A DNA stretch of 64,000 nucleotides. Origin: Pseudomonadales bacterium (GTDB lineage Bacteria; Pseudomonadota; Gammaproteobacteria; Pseudomonadales; Pseudohongiellaceae). Positions 27,490 through 35,930 of the stretch are shown piece by piece. The stretch spans positions 1,054,001-1,118,000 of the forward strand of contig WLWQ01000002.1 in the NCBI GenBank assembly GCA_012103535.1. Reading direction: 5' to 3'. Below the pieces are notes generated by a model that was not told where the DNA came from, ran no database searches, and saw only the letters and a program-made list of their open reading frames with translations. Positions within the stretch are counted from its first letter, which is position 1, and each line of letters opens with the position of its first letter. Both the position numbers and the translations under genes were made by a program.

Positions 27490-27834
27490 TCAATACTGCG
27501 GTGGTGGTACGAGTTGGGCTTCCTCAACCATAACCATTCCATTGTCGATTACAAACGGAACCTTTTGTAAGTTCTTGCCCTTGCAGGGCCCCACGAGACA
27601 ATGTCCATCTTCAATTTTGAAGAGCGCGCCATGGGTCGAACATTGTATTAGTGCTCCATCCGCATCTAGAAACTTATCTTCTTGCCATTCCAGGGGTGTG
27701 CCCAAGTGGGGGCAGCGATTCCAGTACAAGTGAATCTCATCGTCTTTCTTTACCGCGAACAGGTAGAAGTTATCGATATCGATTCCTTTCGATGTTCCTT
27801 CTTCGATATCTTCGACAGCGATCAGGCTTATCAT
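27490..27834 (-). CDS. Rieske [2Fe-2S] ferredoxin-type protein
   Basis: This 114-residue single-domain Rieske protein has cluster ligands in NRCPHLGTPLEW (C-x-H) and IQCSTHGALF (C-x2-H). There is no signal peptide or membrane anchor, so it is a soluble electron carrier of the cytoplasm. Its ATG overlaps the stop of the upstream PLP-enzyme gene (TAATG), so the two are translationally coupled. The redox partner is unknown; an oxygenase would be the usual one, but none is nearby. Confidence 0.92.
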   Translation of the reverse strand: MISLIAVEDIEEGTSKGIDIDNFYLFAVKKDDEIHLYWNRCPHLGTPLEWQEDKFLDADGALIQCSTHGALFKIEDGHCLVGPCKGKNLQKVPFVIDNGMVMVEEAQLVPPPQY

Positions 27835-29063
27835 TAAGCAAGAGCCTTCTCGAAATCTGCGAGCAGATCTTCCACTTCTTCAATTCCCACACTGAATCTA
27901 ATCATGGAATCAGATATGCCCATGGATGCTCTCCTTTCGGCACCCATTTCATAATAAATAGTATGGGCAACAGGAATTGCTAGGGTTCTGTTGTCCCCTA
28001 AATTACTGGAAGAAACTATGGTCTCCATGGCATTGAGAAATTCGAAGCAGTCTACATTTTCGACTAAATCTACGCTGAAGATTGCGCCAAACTGCTTAAA
28101 CAATTGTTTGGCTCTCTGGTGCTGAGGGTGATTTTCGAGACCGGGGTAATAAGCTTGGTTAATTTTTGGGTGATCGTGACAGAACTTCGCCAGTACCGAA
28201 GCGTTGTTGCAGGCTTTTTCTATCCGCAATGAAAGTGTTTCCGATCCAACTGCGAGATGATGGGCAGCTTCAGGACCCAGGGATGCTCCCATGTCTCGTA
28301 AGCCTTTCTTCTTGATTTGAGTAATACCCCAAAGTTCAGTTTTTTCGTTGCGGTAAGTGTCGTAAATGTTTTCAAAGCCCGACCAGTCATACAAACCAGT
28401 ATCAGTTATGGCACCACCAAGTGCATTTCCGTGTCCGCCAATGTATTTCGTAAGAGAGTTGACAATCAAGCTCGCGCCAACAGTTTTTGGCAGAAACAAA
28501 CAAGGTGAAGTCATCGTATTGTCTACACAGTAGATTAAATTTTTAATCTGGCACAATTGTCCGATGGCTTTGAGATCTGCTACTTGGGTAGCCGGGTTTG
28601 CAATGGTTTCGACGAACACGAGCTTGGTATTTTTTTGAATTGCATTCTCTACAAAGCGCGCTTCAGTGGCATCTACAAAGGTGACTTCTATACCTAATCT
28701 TTGCAAAGTGCCGAAGAAGCTATTGGTATTTCCAAAAAGAAATGAGCTTGAAACTATATGGTCCCCTTCCTTAAGCAAGGAAAGCAATGTCGAAGAGATA
28801 GCTGTCATACCAGTGGCGAAGGCAATAGTTGCAATGCCATCTTCCATTTGGGTAATGCGTTTTTGTAACGCGGTAACAGTAGGATTTAGTTGCCTGCCAT
28901 AATTATATCCCTGACGTTTACCCTGAAAGACTTCCGCAAGGTGATGAGAATCTTCATAGCCATAGGCAACCGAAGGATGGACAGGTTTATGCAGAACCCC
29001 GTGCTCCGGATTGTCTTTTCGGTCCGAATGTAGATTCGTTGTATTAAAGCCTTTCTTTTTCAT
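27834..29063 (-). CDS. Cys/Met metabolism PLP-dependent enzyme (cystathionine gamma-synthase-like)
   Basis: The protein is about 409 residues of the trans-sulfuration family: YNYGRQLNPTVTALQKRI, GMTAISSTLLSLL, VFVETIANPATQ, and VDNTMTSPCL are in family order. NSLTKYIGGHGNALGG holds the PLP lysine. RFSVGIE near the end carries the carboxylate-binding arginine. The reaction could be cystathionine gamma-synthase, sulfhydrylase or methionine gamma-lyase; sequence reading alone does not decide. I prefer ATG 29063 (MKKKGFNTTNLHSD); an upstream GTG would add 21 non-conserved residues. It is coupled to the downstream Rieske gene, an unusual pairing. Confidence 0.88.
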   Translation of the reverse strand: MKKKGFNTTNLHSDRKDNPEHGVLHKPVHPSVAYGYEDSHHLAEVFQGKRQGYNYGRQLNPTVTALQKRITQMEDGIATIAFATGMTAISSTLLSLLKEGDHIVSSSFLFGNTNSFFGTLQRLGIEVTFVDATEARFVENAIQKNTKLVFVETIANPATQVADLKAIGQLCQIKNLIYCVDNTMTSPCLFLPKTVGASLIVNSLTKYIGGHGNALGGAITDTGLYDWSGFENIYDTYRNEKTELWGITQIKKKGLRDMGASLGPEAAHHLAVGSETLSLRIEKACNNASVLAKFCHDHPKINQAYYPGLENHPQHQRAKQLFKQFGAIFSVDLVENVDCFEFLNAMETIVSSSNLGDNRTLAIPVAHTIYYEMGAERRASMGISDSMIRFSVGIEEVEDLLADFEKALA

Positions 29064-29213
29064 GTTCTGTTTCTGAAGGATTGTTTCTTGCCAGAATTGG
29101 CTCGCGATGCAGGCGGTTTTATACACCAGGCCTAAGGATTTTGAAAGTTGCTTTGCCGAATCTGGAGACGCGACGCCAATCCGAAGAGATAGTTGAATTT
29201 CAGTATAACCCGA

Positions 29214-29576
29214 TTAAGTCTGTTGATCTGCCTTGTCCTGACACTGCAAGCACAGGTTTGCTTCTGGCTGAGCATTTAAACGGGGGAATCCAATAGGCTC
29301 ATCGCATTGGCGACAATAACCGTAATCATCCTCAGCTATTGCTTGCAATGCTGTTTTCACTTTTCTCAATTTAAACTGGGCTTTCTGCCGCGTGGAAACA
29401 GCCATACTTTGTTGCTGTATTGCATCAATCCGTGAGACTCGGCCCACCAAAGTTTGATCCAACTGAACAACGTCTGCGGACTCTTTATTCATCTGCAATT
29501 GCGCCTGTAACTCTTTCTCTAATTTCAAAAGAGTTTGATGCAATGAATCGAGCTGACCTGGTTTTAGCGGATCCAA
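29214..29576 (-). CDS. DksA/TraR C4-type zinc-finger protein (second DksA-like)
   Basis: This 120-residue protein has an N-terminal coiled coil and the C-terminal C4 finger YGYCRQCDEPIG with ANLCLQCQ, almost the same layout as DksA. It lacks the [11 protein letters not shown] tip element of true DksA (here LVGRVSRIDAIQQQ), so it probably does not act on RNA polymerase in the same way. It is shorter than DksA and belongs with the short TraR-like group. True dksA is 4 kb away. It starts 27 bases after the stop of the unknown exported protein on the same strand. Confidence 0.88.
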   Translation of the reverse strand: MDPLKPGQLDSLHQTLLKLEKELQAQLQMNKESADVVQLDQTLVGRVSRIDAIQQQSMAVSTRQKAQFKLRKVKTALQAIAEDDYGYCRQCDEPIGFPRLNAQPEANLCLQCQDKADQQT

Positions 29577-29603
29577 TATTTATTCCAATGCAGTATTAAG
29601 TAT

Positions 29604-30926
29604 TTACTGAAGGCCTTGAAACAAAGGTCGTGAATCGATTATCCCTTGGATTTCTTCCAGACGCTGTCTGTATTCAGCGCTATTACGGTCATTGTAGATG
29701 GCATTGAAATCAGATTCAGAGATGCCGTCACGATTGTTGCCCACTTCTGGCATGTAATCCGATTCAGTCTGCAGGTTCGCGAGACGTCGTTGCATTTCCA
29801 GTGCTGTGTCAGGATTTGCAGTTAGATAATTCGCAAGCGTTACACCCACGGTATTCGCTGTTAAGTCTGAAAAACTAAACCCAGATCGATAACGGGCATC
29901 GTAAGCTTCCTTGGTTGTCGACAACAATTCAGCAAATTCCGCTCCTGCGGAAGCTGATATTGCGGCAATGGAAACGACGTGTTGTGCAAGATCCTGGCGT
30001 CGCTGCAAACGCACTTCAATAAACTTTGCAGGTGGTACTTCCGCCGCCATCTCGGGCCCAACTAATTGACTTAAGTCTTCATCGTTTACATAAATTGCCA
30101 AGGCTTGGAGTAGTGTTCGGCTCTCGGCTATCGGATCGCTACCACTTGTGGATTTGTTCCTGGCTTCAGTAAAAAGTGGAACTAGAAGAGAATTGAGTGA
30201 AATTGCTCGAATATCAGTAGGTATTGTGGTTGCAATCTCATTAATGGATTCGTAATAGGCAATGATTCTGGTGCGATCTTCATCGGTGATGAAGAGTTGT
30301 TGTGCTTCGTCACTTATTCTTCCTATCAGAACCGGATCCCAGTGCAATTGTACTTGCATTTGTGAGCCGGAAATTTCGACAGCTTCAACGTTCTCTATCA
30401 ATGTATTTACGTCTTCGAATACTGGTGTCGATTGAGTCAGATTGCTGCTTATCTGGTTTAGCCCCAGTTCAACCAGACGATCTGGTATCTGGAGTTCGCC
30501 AACTGTGACTTTGTCCAATCGGAGCTGACTGTCTTCTTCAACAAATTCGCCCGTGATATTCAAATATAGCGGCACCCAACCAGAGAGTATCTCGACGCTC
30601 ATTTCAGAGTAGAGCGATTCATCTTCAATGCTTAGTTGTGCCGCCCAGCCTGGCGAAAGTTCCAGCAGATTCAGGCCGTAGCCGAGCAGAAGATTAAGCT
30701 CGTCAACATTAAGATTCATAGACTGAGAACCCGGTGTACCAGGAGAACTGGGTGCGGATTCAATCAGCAATTGCTCGATGCGTGCCATTTCCTCAGCGGA
30801 AAGTGAGTCTGCCGATGAGACATCAGCACTTGTTTGAATAGACAACAGCAAAATCACTATGGGAGCGCTGGCTACCAATACGAGGAAGGGGCGCAGTAAT
30901 GGTCGCAATATTTTAGTTATGGGCAT
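29604..30926 (-). CDS. Membrane-anchored or exported protein of unknown function
   Basis: The 440-residue protein has one N-terminal hydrophobic helix (FLVLVASAPIVILLLSI, about residues 14-30) acting as anchor or signal. The following region (about 70-210) looks like a beta-rich domain: MNLNVDELNLLLGYGLN, YLNITGEFVEE, and MQVQLHWDPVLIG. The C-terminal half is helical and polar. The LNVDELNLLL element faintly recalls DUF2140/YpmS-type proteins, but this is not strong enough for a family call. It probably faces the periplasm. It is divergent from the lipoprotein gene across a region with an operator-like repeat. Confidence 0.7.
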   Translation of the reverse strand: MPITKILRPLLRPFLVLVASAPIVILLLSIQTSADVSSADSLSAEEMARIEQLLIESAPSSPGTPGSQSMNLNVDELNLLLGYGLNLLELSPGWAAQLSIEDESLYSEMSVEILSGWVPLYLNITGEFVEEDSQLRLDKVTVGELQIPDRLVELGLNQISSNLTQSTPVFEDVNTLIENVEAVEISGSQMQVQLHWDPVLIGRISDEAQQLFITDEDRTRIIAYYESINEIATTIPTDIRAISLNSLLVPLFTEARNKSTSGSDPIAESRTLLQALAIYVNDEDLSQLVGPEMAAEVPPAKFIEVRLQRRQDLAQHVVSIAAISASAGAEFAELLSTTKEAYDARYRSGFSFSDLTANTVGVTLANYLTANPDTALEMQRRLANLQTESDYMPEVGNNRDGISESDFNAIYNDRNSAEYRQRLEEIQGIIDSRPLFQGLQ

Positions 30927-31028
30927 GCCCGACGGGTCTTCGTTGCGTTCATTGAATCTTGCGGAATATGAACTCTAGCTCGATGTTGCCGATAAAAGGC
31001 AAATAGGGAGTTCGAATAGGGATTTTAC

Positions 31029-31070
31029 TGACAAATAGCCACTTTATCGCTATAAAGTATGACAAATAGC
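31029..31070. repeat. 11-base direct repeats flanking a palindrome (operator-like)
   Basis: TGACAAATAGC occurs at 31029-31039 and again at 31060-31070, exactly 31 bases apart, close to three helical turns. Between them lies an inverted repeat, ACTTTAT-cgc-TATAAAGT. It sits in the divergent region between the unknown exported protein and the lipoprotein gene, so it could bind a dimeric regulator serving one or both. Confidence 0.45.
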
Positions 31071-31178
31071 ACAATTTCTTCTATAACTTAATAAATTTTA
31101 TTTATTTATCAAGAGCTTGGGGATAATATCCCGGTTCCTACGATCTTGTCGGGAAAGGATCCCATCCAGGAGAGGATT

Positions 31179-31829
31179 ATGAAGCTAGGCCCAACTATAA
31201 AAGAATCCAATGGAAGACTGCAGCAGGTATTGCGCCCGCTGGGTGTATTGGTTTTGCTACTGGCCTTGGGAGCTTGCACGTCGCAAGCAGCGAGAGAAGC
31301 AGAATTAGCGGCCATCGAGGCCGAAAGAGTCGCTGCGGAACAAGAAGCTACGCGAACAGCTCAAGAAGAAGAACGGCAAAGAGCTATGGCGGAGCAGCGA
31401 CGACGTGAGGCAGAAGCGGCTGATCGAGCTCGCATTGCTGCCGAACAGCAGCGTAGAGAAGACGAAGCTCGAGCGCGTGCCGAAGAGGAACGCATGCGTC
31501 GAGAAGAGGAAGAAATGAGGGAGCAGGAACGATTGGCGGCGATAGCAGCGGCAGAAGCTGAGAGAAGGGAAAAGCTTCAACGAATTTCGCAATTAGAGCA
31601 ACAGATTGCTGCCATCGCAGATAACACAGGGCAAGATGAAAACTCCACTGCAATCTTGCAGGAAGCGATTCTTGTCGCTGAAGAATTGTTGGATGCTCTA
31701 GCAACCGAGCAAGCGAAATACGAAAATACCGACGCTCAGGGTAATACCATGGAGCCCCTGGCTAAGGACTTAATTGCCGAGCTAGAAGCACGCAAAGACA
31801 ATTTAGTGCGGCAGGCTCAATCGCAATAG
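31179..31829 (+). CDS. Coiled-coil lipoprotein of unknown function
   Basis: The mature region follows a lipobox (VLLLALGAC, cysteine at about residue 33), so the protein is probably lipid-anchored. From about residue 40 to 140 it is an almost continuous charged coiled coil rich in Glu, Arg and Ala (EEERQRAMAEQRRREAEAA as an example). A short globular or helical tail ends QAQSQ. The start ATG 31179 has a strong AGGAGAGG ribosome site; a TTG 33 bases upstream is less likely. No enzyme motif is seen. The shape resembles TolA/YbgF-like envelope linkers, but no specific homology is claimed. Confidence 0.75.
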   Translation: MKLGPTIKESNGRLQQVLRPLGVLVLLLALGACTSQAAREAELAAIEAERVAAEQEATRTAQEEERQRAMAEQRRREAEAADRARIAAEQQRREDEARARAEEERMRREEEEMREQERLAAIAAAEAERREKLQRISQLEQQIAAIADNTGQDENSTAILQEAILVAEELLDALATEQAKYENTDAQGNTMEPLAKDLIAELEARKDNLVRQAQSQ

Positions 31830-31868
31830 GATAATGCTTACTGAAACTGCGATTGTAGTGAATTAACA

Positions 31869-32036
31869 ATGACCAAAATCGTAGATTTCGAAACCAGACG
31901 TCAACAACAGCTGTTCAAGCAGAAGGAAGCTAAGGTTGATGCCTTAAAAAAAGCCTTTCGCCAAGCCAGGGGAGAACCGGAGCCGAATTCTCCTCAGGGT
32001 AAAGGCAAAAAACGCCGTAATTCCAAGAAAAAATAG
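31869..32036 (+). CDS. Small basic protein, unknown
   Basis: This 55-codon frame begins MTKIVDFETRRQQQLFKQKE and ends in a very basic tail (GKGKKRRNSKKK). It is helical in the first two thirds and disordered later; the basic tail suggests binding to nucleic acid or ribosome (inference). It starts 39 bases after the lipoprotein stop on the same strand. The frame has coding-like composition and a clean ATG, but the ribosome site is weak. Confidence 0.6.
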   Translation: MTKIVDFETRRQQQLFKQKEAKVDALKKAFRQARGEPEPNSPQGKGKKRRNSKKK

Positions 32037-32130
32037 ACGAAAAAAGTAGTGTGATTCTACTCCTTTTCCGATCATTCTAAAAAACCCCTAAAACCACCAA
32101 AATACTGGCCCTCCAGCCACTTCACATGCT

Positions 32131-32158
32131 TTGTTTGTAAGGCCTGTTGTGGTAAAGT
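32131..32158 (+). promoter_or_regulatory. Candidate sigma-70 promoter for hppA
   Basis: TTGTTT at 32131-32136 and TAAAGT at 32153-32158 are separated by 16 bases, about 40 bases before the hppA start, which has a clear GGGGAG ribosome site. The match to consensus is moderate. Confidence 0.35.
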
Positions 32159-32200
32159 GCGCGCCTTTGAAATCAACTTACCACGGGGAGACACACTTAG

Positions 32201-34327
32201 ATGCCGGGGATAACAATTACAGTCACCACGATCTTGTCACTGCTGGGATTGGGGATCGCTTTCTTCTACATGAAGCGAGTGACTAGCATACCTATAGACA
32301 TGGGGCTTGATGAGAAAGACGGGGCTCGTTTGAAGTTTATTCATGGGGCTATCGCAGATGGCGCCATGGCTTTTCTTAAGCAGGAATACAAATTCCTAAC
32401 AATTTTTATGGTGGTATTTGCTGCCATCATCGCGATCTTAATCGACGATTCCCATACTCCCGACACGCGTGAAGGGATCTACACAGCAATAGCTTTTCTT
32501 TTCGGTGGTGCAATCTCAATTGCCTCTGGCTATATCGGTATGAAAGTTGCCACCCAAGGCAATGCGCGAACGACTGTTTCTGCCAAGAAAGATATTTCTG
32601 ACGCCTTCAATGTTGCAATCAACTCCGGCGCTGTCATGGGATTTGCCCTGGTTGGACTGGCGACGCTTGGACTCGTAGTAATTTATGTAGTTATGAGCTG
32701 GTTGCTGGCTGATTTGGGCCAGGAAAATAATCATATCTTAATGGAAGTTATTGCTGGTTTCGGTTTAGGGGGTTCAACCATCGCACTGTTTGCCCGTGTT
32801 GGTGGAGGCATATTCACTAAAGCGGCTGATGTAGGTGCTGACCTGGTAGGTAAAGTAGAGCAGGGAATCCCGGAAGATGATCCGAGAAACCCTGCAGTTA
32901 TCGCCGATAATGTAGGTGACAACGTAGGTGACGTTGCCGGTATGGGTGCTGATCTTTTTGGATCCTGCGCCGAGAGTACATGTGCGGCAATGGTAATCAG
33001 TGCCGTGGTATTCGCTGCTGATCCAAACGCCTTGCTCTATCCAATTCTCATTAGTGCGGTCGGTATTCCCATTAGCTTAGTTACCAAATTACTAATCAAC
33101 GTCAAGACTGAAGACGACGTTGCTCCAGCACTGATGAAGCTGCTTATAGTTTCCAGTGCGCTCATGGCAGCAGTCATGTTCTTCTTTACCATGGCTTTAG
33201 TTCCTGAATTTTTCGAACTCAATGGAGAGCAATACACGAATTTAGGTGTGTATTGGTGCTTTTTCTCCGGATTGATTGCTGGTTTAGCAGTTGGCCTTTT
33301 AACTGGTTATTACACTTCAGAAAAATACGGTCCGGTTCAGGAAGTCGCCAAGTCCTGTGAGACTGGTGTTGCCACAAACATCATTTACGGTTTGGCGCTC
33401 GGCTATAAATCAACAGTGCTTCCCTACCTTGCCATAGCGATCAGTATTTTCCTTTCCTGGGAACTGGCCGGTATGTACGGAGTTGCGATTGCTTCTCTGG
33501 GAATGCTCGGAACACTGGTAATCGCGCTGATGATCGATGCCTATGGTCCGGTTGCGGACAATGCTGGTGGAATTGCAGAAATGGTTGGTCTAGACAAAGA
33601 AGTTCGTCGCCGAACTGACATTCTCGACTCAGCCGGGAACACTACTGCTGCAATCGGCAAAGGCTTCGCTATTGGCGCAGCAATTTTAACCTCTCTTGCC
33701 TTATTCGCCGCATTTATCACTGCTTCAGAAACACTGGCGGGTGAGCCAATCGATATGAGCTTATTGAATCCTTTGGTTTACACCAGTCTCTTTATTGGCG
33801 CAGTGTTACCTTTCATGTTCACTGCCATGACCATGAAATCTGTCGGTAAAGCTGCTTTCGATATGATCGAAGAAGTGCGTCGCCAATTTAAGGAAATCCC
33901 CGGCATCATGGAAGGCACCGGTGAGCCGGATTATGCGGAGTGTGTATCGATTTCTACGCAGGCGGCCTTGCGTGAAATGATTGCGCCGGGAGTGCTAATT
34001 ATGGGAACGCCACTCGTGGCCGGCTACTTGTTTGGCGTTCAAGCCGTGGCTGGAATTCTCGCTGGTTCCCTGGTCGCAGGTGGTGTGCTTGCGATTGCGT
34101 CATCCAATAGTGGTGGTGCCTGGGATAACGCGAAGAAATACATCGAAGCAGGACATCACGGCGGTAAGGGTTCAGACGAACATGTAGCCGCTGTAGTTGG
34201 TGATACTGTGGGTGATCCACTAAAGGACACATCTGGTCCATCGCTTAACATTTTGATTAAGCTCTCTGCAATTTTGAGTTTGGTGTTTGCACCATTCTTT
34301 GTGCAGAACGGTGGAATATTTCTATAA
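32201..34327 (+). CDS. hppA: Membrane-bound ion-translocating pyrophosphatase, K+-dependent type
   Basis: This 708-residue integral membrane enzyme with about 16 helices couples pyrophosphate hydrolysis to H+ or Na+ export. Family motifs are [40 protein letters not shown] (both parts of the PPi/Mg site) and, near the end, [19 protein letters not shown]. At residues 479-487 it reads GNTTAAIGK, with alanine (A483) where K+-independent enzymes have lysine, so K+-stimulated activity is expected. K+-dependent members include both H+ and Na+ pumps; the ion cannot be fixed by eye. It is transcribed alone, ending in a strong terminator. Confidence 0.95.
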   Translation: MPGITITVTTILSLLGLGIAFFYMKRVTSIPIDMGLDEKDGARLKFIHGAIADGAMAFLKQEYKFLTIFMVVFAAIIAILIDDSHTPDTREGIYTAIAFLFGGAISIASGYIGMKVATQGNARTTVSAKKDISDAFNVAINSGAVMGFALVGLATLGLVVIYVVMSWLLADLGQENNHILMEVIAGFGLGGSTIALFARVGGGIFTKAADVGADLVGKVEQGIPEDDPRNPAVIADNVGDNVGDVAGMGADLFGSCAESTCAAMVISAVVFAADPNALLYPILISAVGIPISLVTKLLINVKTEDDVAPALMKLLIVSSALMAAVMFFFTMALVPEFFELNGEQYTNLGVYWCFFSGLIAGLAVGLLTGYYTSEKYGPVQEVAKSCETGVATNIIYGLALGYKSTVLPYLAIAISIFLSWELAGMYGVAIASLGMLGTLVIALMIDAYGPVADNAGGIAEMVGLDKEVRRRTDILDSAGNTTAAIGKGFAIGAAILTSLALFAAFITASETLAGEPIDMSLLNPLVYTSLFIGAVLPFMFTAMTMKSVGKAAFDMIEEVRRQFKEIPGIMEGTGEPDYAECVSISTQAALREMIAPGVLIMGTPLVAGYLFGVQAVAGILAGSLVAGGVLAIASSNSGGAWDNAKKYIEAGHHGGKGSDEHVAAVVGDTVGDPLKDTSGPSLNILIKLSAILSLVFAPFFVQNGGIFL

Positions 34328-34341
34328 AGAAAACGTGAATT

Positions 34342-34369
34342 AAAAAAGGGGCCAGCTGGCCCCTTTTTT
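34342..34369. terminator. Bidirectional intrinsic terminator
   Basis: A perfect GGGGCCAGCTGGCCCC hairpin is flanked by A6 on the left and T6 on the right, so it can stop transcription from hppA and from the convergent gene at 34383. Confidence 0.9.
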
Positions 34370-34382
34370 ATTGCTGGGGGAT

Positions 34383-34940
34383 TTAATTGTCCCGTCGTGT
34401 TTCAAAATGAAATAAGACCCATTCAGTTACTTCAGATTGGATATTAGTGCTGATATTTGTCCAGGATGTTTTTACATTTTCGACACACTGGTAGATTCGG
34501 AAAGAATCTGTATCTTCGATTATCAAATTTCGCACCGAAGGATTTAGCGTGTAATTAGAAACTTCTGCCAGTTTCCAATTTTCTTCCAGAGTTCTTTCGA
34601 TACATTCATCTCCTTGCAGCAGATCAATGAATGCAAACTCTTCTGCAGCGTAACCGAGAGCTGGAATTGTGAGATTTACAGGAATCGCAATTGCTTCAGC
34701 TTCTTCCTCGTCCTTCAGAAACTCAATGGAGTCGAGTCGTAGGCTTTCCGAAGTCTGATTAAAGACGATAAGCCGCATGCCATCATCGGTGGGAGCGCCC
34801 CATGCCGAAGAATAGAACGCAAATTTGATGTCAGTTTCTTCCTGCAGTTCAGCTGCATCACTTTGAGCACCCAATTGAAAAGCAAAACAAAGAGATGCCA
34901 GGGAGCAAATAAAGCGAATTCCAGTAAATCGAGTTGTCAT
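34383..34940 (-). CDS. Secreted/periplasmic protein of unknown function
   Basis: The 185-residue protein has an N-terminal signal peptide (FICSLASLCFAFQLGAQS, cleavage after GA-Q-type region near residue 25). The mature part reads as beta-rich with acidic loops. Segments such as MRLIVFNQTSESLRLDSIEF resemble an immunoglobulin-like strand pattern, but no family is recognised. Two cysteines (DECIER, YQCVEN) could form a disulfide. It converges on hppA and shares the terminator; on its other side it is divergent from the Mrp-family gene. Confidence 0.7.
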   Translation of the reverse strand: MTTRFTGIRFICSLASLCFAFQLGAQSDAAELQEETDIKFAFYSSAWGAPTDDGMRLIVFNQTSESLRLDSIEFLKDEEEAEAIAIPVNLTIPALGYAAEEFAFIDLLQGDECIERTLEENWKLAEVSNYTLNPSVRNLIIEDTDSFRIYQCVENVKTSWTNISTNIQSEVTEWVLFHFETRRDN

Positions 34941-35065
34941 ACGATGATTCTAGCGGTCTTGCTTACCTAATGTCATGCCTATTTTCTTTTCGAGAAGGAT
35001 ACAAGATAATCCTTCACTGCTTGTAATCTGGGTTTTAATAACAACCCAAACTAAAAGGATTTCAA

Positions 35066-35884
35066 TTGAATCAATCCGACAAATTTAAAAATCTCATCTG
35101 CATTGCATCGGGTAAAGGTGGTGTTGGTAAATCTACAACCGCAGTTAATTTAGCGTTAGCTCTGGCAAGCAAAAGCAAGGTCGGTTTGCTAGATGCGGAT
35201 ATCTACGGCCCAAGTATTCCTATGATGATGGGAGTTGAGCCAGGTACTCGACCGCAAATTCAACAAGAAAAATACATGGTTCCAATCGAAGCTCATGGAA
35301 TCGAGTGTAATTCTATGGGTTTCCTGGTTGATCAAAATACAGCCATGGTCTGGCGTGCTCCCATGATCATCTCAGCCTTCAATCAAATCTTAAATGACAC
35401 TGCCTGGAATGAAAGGGACTATCTGATTGTGGATATGCCTCCAGGAACAGGTGACATTCAATTGAGCCTGGCCCAATCTGTGAAGGTAACTGGCGCGGTA
35501 ATTGTTACCACGCCCCAAGATGTTGCCCTTTTAGATGCGCGCAAAGGAATTGAAATGTTTCGAAAAGTGGGTGTGCCTATCTTGGGGGTAGTCGAAAATA
35601 TGAGCACCCATGTTTGTGGTCACTGTGGTCACGAGGAAGCGATTTTTGGCAGTGGTGGCGGGGATCGATTAGCTGCCGAATACGGGGTTGAAGTAATAGG
35701 GCGCCTGCCACTGGATCTGGATATTCGTGAAAAAACCGATAGCGGTAATCCTGTGGTAGCATCAACTCCGTCTGAACCAGCGGCTCTGGGATATTTTCAA
35801 CTAGCCAAGAATGTAGAAAGAAAACTTGCAGAGATTGCAGAATCTGCGCAAAGTGGTCCAACGATCACTATTAGTGAAGACTAG
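35066..35884 (+). CDS. apbC: Mrp/ApbC (NBP35-type) Fe-S carrier P-loop ATPase
   Basis: This P-loop NTPase is of the deviant Walker A kind (ASGKGGVGKSTTAVNLA) with the LLDADIYGPSIP switch segment, DYLIVDMPPGTGD, and the C-x2-C pair HVCGHCGH that holds a bridging iron-sulfur cluster at the dimer interface. It delivers Fe-S clusters to target proteins in the cytosol. The 272 residues lack the N-terminal DUF59 (MIP18-like) domain present in E. coli Mrp, as is common in shorter homologues. The start is TTG 35066, supported by AAAGGAT seven bases before; no in-frame ATG fits. Confidence 0.92.
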   Translation: MNQSDKFKNLICIASGKGGVGKSTTAVNLALALASKSKVGLLDADIYGPSIPMMMGVEPGTRPQIQQEKYMVPIEAHGIECNSMGFLVDQNTAMVWRAPMIISAFNQILNDTAWNERDYLIVDMPPGTGDIQLSLAQSVKVTGAVIVTTPQDVALLDARKGIEMFRKVGVPILGVVENMSTHVCGHCGHEEAIFGSGGGDRLAAEYGVEVIGRLPLDLDIREKTDSGNPVVASTPSEPAALGYFQLAKNVERKLAEIAESAQSGPTITISED

Positions 35885-35906
35885 CTGGGCTCGCTATAGA
35901 AAAAGC

Positions 35907-35914
35907 AAAAATAA
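35907..35914 (+). promoter_or_regulatory. CA-type (Hfq/Crc) motif before symporter ribosome site
   Basis: AAAAATAA fits AAnAAnAA and lies just upstream of the GAGGGGG Shine-Dalgarno of the symporter gene. In Pseudomonas, Hfq-Crc bound at such a place blocks translation. A-rich leaders can match by chance. Confidence 0.4.
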
Positions 35915-35930
35915 TTGAGGGGGAAAGACT

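Noticed and set aside
32040-32075. Terminator after the small basic ORF
   Set aside because: The GTAG/CTAC stem is short, the loop is seven bases and the T-run is only four, so it is too weak to call.
34995-35048. Two small hairpins before the Mrp/ApbC gene (AAGGAT/ATCCTT and TGGGTT/AACCCA)
   Set aside because: Short stems in AT-rich leader sequence; no riboswitch consensus or terminator follows.
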